25,776 nt of DNA, taken from contig JBAVTE010000013.1 of the NCBI GenBank assembly GCA_049695975.1, positions 1 to 25,776 on the forward strand, written 5' to 3'. The position numbers and the translations under genes were made by a program. Numbering within the stretch: the stretch's first letter is position 1; each line of letters starts with the position of its first letter. The notes under the pieces were generated by a model, which ran no database searches, had not been told where the DNA came from, and saw only the letters and a list, made by a program, of their open reading frames with translations. Shown here one piece after another: positions 14,985 to 20,624 of this stretch. This DNA comes from CAILDB01 sp049695975 (GTDB taxonomy: Bacteria > Patescibacteriota > Minisyncoccia > Phycocordibacterales > GWA1-40-21).

Positions 14985-15093
14985 GATTGTGAATCTTTGT
15001 GTTTCGACTTCGCTCGAACAAAATGTACAATAAGAATTGTCCACTTTGCTTCTCACTCGTCGAAATAAATCCGCACAAAGATGCGCGGGCAAT
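14985..15093. repeat. Imperfect nested palindrome upstream of eno
   Basis: Paired blocks nest around a centre. ATTG (14986-14989) pairs with CAAT (15090-15093), ATCTTTGTG (14993-15001) with CACAAAGAT (15074-15082), TTTCGAC (15002-15008) with GTCGAAA (15059-15065), and ACAAT (15027-15031) with ATTGT (15036-15040). A small internal palindrome, TCGACTTCGCTCGA, lies at 15004-15017. Together they could fold as one branched structure. An open frame across the region is short, enters eno and lacks support. It may be a structured eno leader or a degraded repeat. Confidence 0.4.
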
Positions 15094-15159
15094 TCGTATC
15101 ATATCACAATTAAAAACCAAAAAAATGTCTCGAAAAATTAGAACATAAAAATATAAAAC

Positions 15160-15206
15160 TAAAAAGAAAATCGCCCACATCATTTCTCATTTATGATGTG
15201 GGCGAT
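15160..15206 (-). terminator. Rho-independent terminator of the 15213 orphan gene
   Basis: On the minus strand, a perfect 14-base-pair stem (ATCGCCCACATCAT against ATGATGTGGGCGAT; 15193-15206 with 15170-15183) has a 9-base loop and is followed by the T-rich TTTCTTTTT. It begins 7 bases after the TGA stop of the 165-176 residue orphan gene. Confidence 0.92.
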
Positions 15207-15212
15207 CAATAC

Positions 15213-15743
15213 TCAACCGGCCATTTTTTCTTGAGCATCAAGTTCCTGTCGAATTCTTTGAACTTCAAAATCTTCGCGCTTTCTTCTTAGAATTTTTTCT
15301 TCCTCAACTTTTTTATTCAGTTCGGAAGCAATCTCTCGAGAGATTTGGTAGTAACGGTTCTCCCTAATATCTTCAAGAGTTATCAGAAAATGAGCCTTTA
15401 TTCCTTTCCGCGGTTTTAACTTAAGATCAATTGTAACTATCTGATGTCGATATTCAAAAAAGAGATCAACACCGTGGAACAAATCAAGCGGCGTTCCTAT
15501 TGCCACAAAGATTCGTAGTTCTCTTGTTTTCTTTCCAACACCCAGCCACGAAGCTACACTGGTAAAAAGGGCCCTGGCAACTTTCGTATGTGGGTAATGC
15601 GGATCCCATTTTTTTTGTTGATTGCATTTGACAAGAATGATGCTCTTACCATACGAAACATATCGTCTACCTTTCCTTTTCATTCCTTCACTACTTACAC
15701 CAGAGACCACATTTTCTAAATCGTAGCCAGTCTTAGTTTCAAT
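15213..15743 (-). CDS. Hypothetical protein, possible ATT start after a strong Shine-Dalgarno
   Basis: I recognise no family. The core is basic (GMKRKGRRYVSYGK). A middle beta-rich part (RELRIFVAIGTPLDLFHGVDLFFEYRH) includes two His. The C-terminus is a charged helix (VEEEKILRRKREDFEVQRIRQEL). There is no signal peptide or membrane segment. The first conventional start in frame is GTG 15710 (165 residues), but nothing like a ribosome site precedes it. A consensus AAGGAGG lies at 15755-15761 and the frame is open up to it, so translation may begin at ATT 15743, 11 bases after the GGAGG, giving 176 residues. An ACG five bases after the GGAGG is also in frame. It has its own promoter and terminator, and ends in TGA. 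Existence is fairly sure; the start is not. Confidence 0.7.
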   Translation of the reverse strand: METKTGYDLENVVSGVSSEGMKRKGRRYVSYGKSIILVKCNQQKKWDPHYPHTKVARALFTSVASWLGVGKKTRELRIFVAIGTPLDLFHGVDLFFEYRHQIVTIDLKLKPRKGIKAHFLITLEDIRENRYYQISREIASELNKKVEEEKILRRKREDFEVQRIRQELDAQEKMAG

Positions 15744-15754
15744 GTTCGTAAAAA

Positions 15755-15759
15755 CCTCC
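15755..15759 (-). promoter_or_regulatory. Strong Shine-Dalgarno of the 15213 orphan gene
   Basis: GGAGG on the minus strand, inside AAAAAAGGAGGTTTTT. No ATG, GTG or TTG in the right frame follows at normal spacing: the only TTG nearby (15742) runs into a stop after eight codons. The coding frame offers ACG at 5 bases and ATT at 11 bases. Confidence 0.7.
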
Positions 15760-15792
15760 TTTTTTAAAAAAACAAACAGTTTATCTAATTTA

Positions 15793-15820
15793 AATATACA
15801 AAATTAAAAAACTTTTGCAA
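15793..15820 (-). promoter_or_regulatory. Promoter of the 15213 orphan gene
   Basis: The minus strand has TTGCAA (15815-15820; 4 of 6), a 16-base spacer and TATATT (15793-15798; 5 of 6). It lies directly after the secA stop codon and gives a leader of roughly 40 bases containing the GGAGG. Confidence 0.5.
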
Positions 15821-15846
15821 GACAAAATATATACTGAAAAACAATA

Positions 15847-18315
15847 CTATTTAAAACAACACTTCTTATATTTTTTTCCAGAACCACAAGGGCATGAGTC
15901 ATTTCTACCCACTTTATTTTCATTTTTTACAATAAAAACATTTGAGTCAATTTTTCTATCAGCACCAGCTTCCACCATATGTTTTTGTATTTCCTTTAGT
16001 TTCTCTTCATCATGTTTAAAAGCACCCACTCCTAGATGTGGTAAAAGTCGCAAGACCTCAGCATCAATATTTTTTTGCATTTGTTTAAAAAGAGCTAAAC
16101 CTTCTTTTTTGTATTCGACAAGCGGGTCTCTCTGACCATAAGCACGAAGATTCACGCTACCCCTTAGGTGGTCCATCATTTCCAAATGGTCAACCCAAAA
16201 CATATCTATAGATTGTAAAATAAGAAGTCGAGCAATTCTGTAAAATTCATCTCCGCCTAATACTTTTTCTTTTTCTTCAATAATTTTTCTGTCTTCATCA
16301 CTCTGCGCTATTTCAAAAAGTTTTTCTTTTATTTCATCTTTATTTCCAAGTAAAATTTTTCTTCTTCTTTCATAAACAACTTTTCTGTGAAAAGTCATCA
16401 CATCATCATATTCCAAAACTTGTTTTCTGGAATCAAAATTAAAACCTTCTATTTTTGTCTGAGCATTTTCAAGTGATTTTGTAATCAAATAATTTTCTAT
16501 CGGTTCATCTTCTGGTACACCAAGCTTTCCCATCATTTTTTTGACAGTTTCATTTGCAAAAACTCTCATTAAAGAATCTTCCATGGAAACATAAAACTGA
16601 GTAAAACCTGGATCACCCTGCCTACCAGAGCGTCCTCTTAGCTGATTATCTATTCTTCTGGCCTCATGTCTTTCTGTACCAATAACATAAAGCCCGCCTA
16701 GAGATTTTACCTTTTCATAGTTTGATTGTTCAAGCGGAACTCCTCCAAGTTTAATGTCAACTCCTCTTCCGGCCATATTTGTGGCAACAGTAACCGCGCC
16801 GAGCTTTCCGGCTTGTGCAATGATTTCTCCTTCTCTTTCATGATTCTTGGCATTCAAAACATTGTGTACCACACCCTCCCTTTGTAAATATTCAGAAAGC
16901 ACTTCGTTTTTTTCAATAGAAACAGTTCCAAGAAGTACCGGGTGACCTTCTTTGTTTAACTCTTTTACTTTTCTTGCAAGTGCAAGAAACTTTCCATGTT
17001 CTGTTTGAAAAATCAAATCATTTAAATCTTTTCTCGCAAGAGGCTTGTTGGTAGGTACAAGCAAAGTATCCGCATGATAAACTTTAAAAAATTCTTCAAA
17101 GGACGTCATAGCGGTTCCAGTCATACCAGAAAGCTTCTTATACATTCTGAAATAATTCTGAAAAGTAATAGATGCAAAAGTTCTAGACTCCTTTTGTACT
17201 TTCACTCCTTCTTTTGCCTCTATCGCTTGATGCAAACCCTCAGACCATCTTCGTCCTGGCTGAAGTCGTCCTGTAGATTCATCCACAATAATCACTTCCC
17301 CATCTTTTATTACATATTCTTTATCCTTTTTAAAAAGAGCCAAAGCTCTGACTGCTGTTTCCAAATGATGTACCGACTTCATGCCACCTTCTGTATAAAT
17401 ACTTCCCATACCGAGAGCTTTTTCGGCTTTGTTTATTCCAGTATCAGTAAGCTGAATCGCTTTAAGTTTTTCATCAACTTTAAAATCTTCATCTTTTTTA
17501 AAATTTTGAACAATTTTTGAAAATGAATCATACAAACTTTCACTTTCTGAAGTTGGTGCAGAAATAATAAGCGGGGTTCGCGCTTCATCTATAAGAATTG
17601 AGTCCACCTCATCAACAATTGCAAAATTATAATCCCTTTGTCTAAGATCTTTCACATCATATTCAATATTATCTCTCAAATAGTCAAAACCAAATTCATT
17701 GTTTGTTCCATAAGTTATATCTGCGAGATACGCTTCTTTTCTGGTGCAAGGTCGCAAGAAGTCATAGACAACTTTGAAGGAGCCAACCTCGTCTCGTATT
17801 TTATCCTCTTCTGTATGAGTCGGGTCATACAAAAAAGATGCTTCGTGATTTATAACTCCAACAGAAAGTCCAAGAAGCGAGTATATTTGTCCCATCCACA
17901 CGGTATCTCTTCTTGAAAGATAATCATTGACGGTCACAATATGTATTCCCTTGCCAGACAATGCATTTAAATATGCGGGAAGTGTAGCAACTAAAGTTTT
18001 TCCTTCACCAGTTCTCATCTCAGCAATGTTTCCTCTATGTAAAATAATTCCACCCATAAGTTGAACATCAAAATGCCTCAGACCCAGAGTTCTTTTTCCT
18101 GCTTCACGCACGAGAGCAAACGCCTCCGGCAAAAGGTCATCTAGGGTCTCACCTTTGGCCAATCTGGCTTTAAATTCAAGGGTTTTAACCATTAAACCAT
18201 CATCAGGGATTTTTTGGAAATCAGCTTCCAGAGCGTTAATTTGAGCCACTAAAGGCTCCAATGTCTTCATATATCTGTCCTGTCGACTTCCAAATATTTT
18301 ATCTAAAAGTATCAT
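15847..18315 (-). CDS. secA: Preprotein translocase ATPase SecA
   Basis: The motor of Sec-dependent export at the inner face of the membrane. Walker A is MRTGEGKT (100-107), followed by TVNDYLSRRD. Walker B/DEAD is in IVDEVDSILIDEARTPLIIS. The second helicase domain includes VATNMAGRGVDIKLGG and RRIDNQLRGRSGRQGDPG. At 822 residues it is shorter than the E. coli protein (901) but complete. The C-terminus carries the SEC-C zinc motif CPCGSGKKYKKCC, used for SecB or ribosome contact in other bacteria. It stands alone, between a terminator upstream and an orphan gene's promoter downstream. The ATG follows an extended -10 by 6 bases. It is the likely export route for the secreted proteins in this window. 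Confidence 0.98.
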   Translation of the reverse strand: MILLDKIFGSRQDRYMKTLEPLVAQINALEADFQKIPDDGLMVKTLEFKARLAKGETLDDLLPEAFALVREAGKRTLGLRHFDVQLMGGIILHRGNIAEMRTGEGKTLVATLPAYLNALSGKGIHIVTVNDYLSRRDTVWMGQIYSLLGLSVGVINHEASFLYDPTHTEEDKIRDEVGSFKVVYDFLRPCTRKEAYLADITYGTNNEFGFDYLRDNIEYDVKDLRQRDYNFAIVDEVDSILIDEARTPLIISAPTSESESLYDSFSKIVQNFKKDEDFKVDEKLKAIQLTDTGINKAEKALGMGSIYTEGGMKSVHHLETAVRALALFKKDKEYVIKDGEVIIVDESTGRLQPGRRWSEGLHQAIEAKEGVKVQKESRTFASITFQNYFRMYKKLSGMTGTAMTSFEEFFKVYHADTLLVPTNKPLARKDLNDLIFQTEHGKFLALARKVKELNKEGHPVLLGTVSIEKNEVLSEYLQREGVVHNVLNAKNHEREGEIIAQAGKLGAVTVATNMAGRGVDIKLGGVPLEQSNYEKVKSLGGLYVIGTERHEARRIDNQLRGRSGRQGDPGFTQFYVSMEDSLMRVFANETVKKMMGKLGVPEDEPIENYLITKSLENAQTKIEGFNFDSRKQVLEYDDVMTFHRKVVYERRRKILLGNKDEIKEKLFEIAQSDEDRKIIEEKEKVLGGDEFYRIARLLILQSIDMFWVDHLEMMDHLRGSVNLRAYGQRDPLVEYKKEGLALFKQMQKNIDAEVLRLLPHLGVGAFKHDEEKLKEIQKHMVEAGADRKIDSNVFIVKNENKVGRNDSCPCGSGKKYKKCCFK

Positions 18316-18321
18316 TGAAAT

Positions 18322-18330
18322 ATCATAGCA
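18322..18330 (-). promoter_or_regulatory. Extended -10 promoter of secA
   Basis: The minus strand reads TGCTATGAT: a TGn extension plus TATGAT (5 of 6). It ends 6 bases before the secA ATG, with no Shine-Dalgarno, so a leaderless mRNA is predicted. It lies 11 bases after the terminator of the preceding short unit. Confidence 0.6.
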
Positions 18331-18341
18331 TAAAAATTGAT

Positions 18342-18377
18342 AAAAAAAACCGTTCGCCTTTTCGGCGAACGGTTTTT
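18342..18377 (-). terminator. Terminator of the short Lys-rich unit (hairpin symmetrical)
   Basis: The stem CCGTTCGCC/GGCGAACGG (18350-18358 with 18364-18372) has a 5-base loop. It is extended by A/T pairs and followed on the minus strand by eight T residues. A shorter T run on the other side means it could also work in the opposite direction. Confidence 0.92.
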
Positions 18378-18383
18378 AAAAAA

Positions 18384-18443
18384 TTATCTCTTTTTTGCCT
18401 TCTTTGCTTTTTTTACTACTTTCTTTGCTTTCTTTTTTGCCAT
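18384..18443 (-). CDS. 19-residue Lys/Ala mini-protein, candidate
   Basis: ATG at 18443, stop TAA at 18384-18386. The product is MAKKKAKKVVKKAKKAKKR: 12 Lys and 1 Arg of 19, the rest Ala, Val and Met. Such composition resembles histone-H1-like or ribosomal-tail sequences, which bind nucleic acid; this is inference only. The codons use both AAA and AAG for Lys, so it is not a simple homopolymer slip. It has a good promoter (18562-18590) and its own strong terminator 7 bases after the stop, which argues for a real transcript. There is no Shine-Dalgarno, and a 10-base-pair hairpin ends 11 bases before the ATG. The transcript could instead be a structured non-coding RNA of about 200 bases. Confidence 0.55.
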   Translation of the reverse strand: MAKKKAKKVVKKAKKAKKR

Positions 18444-18453
18444 AATAGTTTTG

Positions 18454-18490
18454 AAGTTTGAAATTTTATTATTAAACAATTTTCAAACTT
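18454..18490 (-). other. Leader hairpin before the Lys-rich mini-gene
   Basis: AAGTTTGAAA and TTTCAAACTT (18454-18463 and 18481-18490) form a perfect 10-base-pair stem with a 17-base loop, in the region where a ribosome site would be expected. A second hairpin lies upstream: ATGATTTTT/AAAAATCAT, 18517-18525 with 18541-18549. Both are inside the predicted transcript and could control translation or be part of a small RNA fold. Confidence 0.6.
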
Positions 18491-18561
18491 ATTTTAAATT
18501 AATTCCTAACGAGTCTATGATTTTTATCGACCAAGAAAACAAAAATCATTAAACTACTACA

Positions 18562-18590
18562 ATTTTATCTTAAAATAAAAAACATTACAA
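18562..18590 (-). promoter_or_regulatory. Promoter of the Lys-rich mini-gene / small RNA
   Basis: The minus strand has TTGTAA (18585-18590; 4 of 6), a 17-base spacer and TAAAAT (18562-18567; 5 of 6). The start point would be near 18555, giving a transcript of about 210 bases to the terminator, with a leader of about 110 bases before the mini-ORF. Confidence 0.55.
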
Positions 18591-18617
18591 TATTTTTTGG
18601 CGGAAATATGTGGATAA

Positions 18618-19652
18618 CTAAATTTTTTCCACTTCCATTTGAATTTTAATTCCAATTTTTTCTTTTACTTTTTTTTCTGCAATTTCTGCAAGTTCCAAAA
18701 TTTCTTTTGTATTTGCTTTTCCAAAATTCACTATTACCAATGATTGATTATTATAAAATCCAACGGTCCCTTTCCTAAAACCTTTTAAATTACAAATTTT
18801 ATCCAAAATATAACTTAGAGAAATTTTAAATTTTCCTTTTTCTGCACCTTTTCCAGAAAAAAATTTAATATCTGGATGTATATTTTGTATCTTTTTTAAA
18901 TCCTTTCTATCTAAAACAGGATTTTTGAAAAAGGAACCTGCAGAGCCAAGTTCCGAGACTTCTGGTAATTTTGATTTTCTTATAGAAATTACTGCGTTTC
19001 TAACGTCTATGGCTGTCACTTCCCTTTTTATATTTTTTCTTTTCTTTTGACTATTTTCCTCTATCTTTTCTACTATTCCACTATAATTTAAATTCGCCTT
19101 AAACTTTTTATCCAAAGAAAAATAAACTTTTGTAATAATCAGATTTTTATTATTTTTAAAAATACTATTTCTATAAGAAAAATTACAATCTTTATTTTTT
19201 AGCTGAAACACTTCTCCGCTTACTACATCATACACTTCGACTTTCAAAATAAAGTCTTTTGCTTCAGCTCCATATGCACCAATATTTTGCACAGCACTAC
19301 CGCCCACTGTCCCAGGAATATAGGAAAGATTTTCTAAACCGAATAAATTATTTTTTATACTAAATAGAACACATCCATCCCATTTCTCTCCCGCACCAAA
19401 AGAAATGATTCCTCTTGAAAAAACTTCTTTACACAGAATTTCATTTTTAATTACAAGCCCAGAAAAACCAGCATCATTTATTAAAACATTTGAACCACCA
19501 CCAAGTATAAAAAATTTGATTTTATTTTCTTTTGAAAAAGAAATGGCTTTTTTTAAATCACTCAAATTTTTTACAATACAAAAAAACCGAGCGTTTCCGC
19601 CGGTTCTAAATGAACAATACTTGGAAAGTTTTACCGATTTTTTTATTTTCAT
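18618..19652 (-). CDS. murB: UDP-N-acetylenolpyruvoylglucosamine reductase
   Basis: A cytoplasmic FAD/NADPH enzyme that makes UDP-N-acetylmuramic acid for peptidoglycan. The FAD-binding part includes SFRTGGNARFF, ILGGGSNVLI (about 48-57) and YIPGTVGGSAVQNIGAYGAE. The substrate part has SYRNSIFK (Arg for substrate) and the proton-donor serine in SAGSFFKNP. The C-terminus has GFYNNQSLVIVN, and a Glu is kept near the end (MEVEKI). At 344 residues it is somewhat longer than the shortest forms. The gene is exceptionally AT-rich. It stands alone rather than in a mur cluster. No Shine-Dalgarno at normal spacing; AATAAT lies 7 bases before the ATG and a long palindrome just upstream. Confidence 0.95.
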   Translation of the reverse strand: MKIKKSVKLSKYCSFRTGGNARFFCIVKNLSDLKKAISFSKENKIKFFILGGGSNVLINDAGFSGLVIKNEILCKEVFSRGIISFGAGEKWDGCVLFSIKNNLFGLENLSYIPGTVGGSAVQNIGAYGAEAKDFILKVEVYDVVSGEVFQLKNKDCNFSYRNSIFKNNKNLIITKVYFSLDKKFKANLNYSGIVEKIEENSQKKRKNIKREVTAIDVRNAVISIRKSKLPEVSELGSAGSFFKNPVLDRKDLKKIQNIHPDIKFFSGKGAEKGKFKISLSYILDKICNLKGFRKGTVGFYNNQSLVIVNFGKANTKEILELAEIAEKKVKEKIGIKIQMEVEKI

Positions 19653-19662
19653 AACAAAAATT

Positions 19663-19747
19663 ATTACTCCTACTCATGACCGGCGGGAGCTAACCTCCAA
19701 CTAATGTCTTAATGTGAGTGCAACCGCCGGTCGTGACTAGGAGCAAT
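19663..19747. repeat. Long palindrome upstream of murB, 37-base loop
   Basis: The arms at 19663-19686 and 19724-19747 match at 21 of 24 positions as inverted copies. They centre on GACCGGCGG/CCGCCGGTC, unusually GC-rich for this region. The differing positions are 19666/19744, 19673/19737 and 19677/19733. The loop (19687-19723) is 37 bases, the same length as in the rpmE-prfA palindrome although the arms differ in sequence. One end reaches the murB -10-like hexamer. The gap contains no supported gene. Confidence 0.7.
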
Positions 19748-19770
19748 CTAATCTACATTCTATAACATAT

Positions 19771-19815
19771 AAAAATAAAAGCAAAATAGGGGGAATGTTT
19801 AGTTCCTCCCTATTT
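19771..19815 (-). terminator. Probable terminator after the cohesin-like gene
   Basis: On the minus strand AAATAGGG-A-GGAA pairs with TTCC-CCCTATTT (12 pairs, one bulged A) around a 7-base loop. It is followed by TGCTTTTATTTTTA. It lies about 35 bases after the stop of the 252-residue gene and separates it from murB. Confidence 0.65.
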
Positions 19816-19848
19816 CATATTTTATTACGATTCGGATGACTTCTTTAG

Positions 19849-20607
19849 TTATTTATTGTCTTTATTTTCGATTGCTTTCTTACCTTTTCTATAACCAGAT
19901 AACCATATAGATACAATAATAATGTAACCAACTATTATTATTAATAACCAATAAACGACGGTAGGAGAAACATTAGACAAAACATCATTAACGGAAGCCA
20001 AAAGATTAAACTTCGTAGAAGTTGCCACCACTTTTGTCTCACTACTTGAAGCTGTAATTTTTACACTAGTATTGCTAGTTGTACCTGCAATATTTATAGT
20101 CTCTGTATTTTCATTTGTATTTACTATTGGCTCGACAGGAATTTCTTTAGCCAAAACTGTGTAGTTTCCATCTGAATATGAAGACGGTACTGCCACTCCG
20201 ACACCTATCACTGATACTCCAGAAAGTTTTACGCCGGCACTACCTGTGCTAGCAAAATCGGTATTTACAGTGAATAAAGTTTTTTCTGTTTTCGTACAAG
20301 AAGGAATTCCAACGGTAAAATTTGGTTTAGAACATGTAGGAATCGTTTGGGCCATTAGTCCTTCCGTCAAAGTTATGTTTTTGCAAGATAAATTTTCAAA
20401 GACGATAGTCCCCTTCACCACGCAGACATCATTTCCTGCTGGATCCACTTTTACTGCAACATTAATATTATCATTCACATATTTTGTAGCTGTAGCTGGG
20501 AAAGAATAAACATTTGCACCAGAAGTCGCATAGGTAAGATTAAATGAACTTGCTAAAAGCAATAATGTGAGGGTGTATACGATTATTTTAAATTGATTTA
20601 TTTTCAT
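19849..20607 (-). CDS. Secreted membrane-anchored cohesin-like protein
   Basis: 252 residues. Residues 1-27 are a signal peptide (MKINQFKIIVYTLTLLLLAS, then NLTYA). Residues about 32-152 look like a cohesin-type beta sandwich: a first strand NINVAVKVDPAGNDVCVVKGTIVF, then FTVGIPSC, TLFTVNTDF, SAGVKLSGVSVIGVGVAV and DGNYTV. This follows the cohesin strand order but contains four cysteines (62, 75, 92, 104), perhaps two disulfides. Residues 153-212 are a Ser/Thr/Asn linker. Residues 217-236 are a membrane helix (VVYWLLIIIVGYIIIVSIWL) followed by a basic tail (GYRKGKKAIENKDNK), so the domain faces outside. It starts 17 bases after the dockerin-tailed protein and ends the unit. Cohesin assignment rests on pattern and context and is not proven. 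Confidence 0.75.
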   Translation of the reverse strand: MKINQFKIIVYTLTLLLLASSFNLTYATSGANVYSFPATATKYVNDNINVAVKVDPAGNDVCVVKGTIVFENLSCKNITLTEGLMAQTIPTCSKPNFTVGIPSCTKTEKTLFTVNTDFASTGSAGVKLSGVSVIGVGVAVPSSYSDGNYTVLAKEIPVEPIVNTNENTETINIAGTTSNTSVKITASSSETKVVATSTKFNLLASVNDVLSNVSPTVVYWLLIIIVGYIIIVSIWLSGYRKGKKAIENKDNK

Positions 20608-20624
20608 ATATTTTTTATTTTATT

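Noticed and set aside
14917..15183. 88-codon minus-strand frame upstream of and into eno
   Set aside because: It overlaps the eno start in another frame, starts inside the preceding terminator stem region, and covers the nested palindrome. Its hydrophobic start alone is weak evidence.
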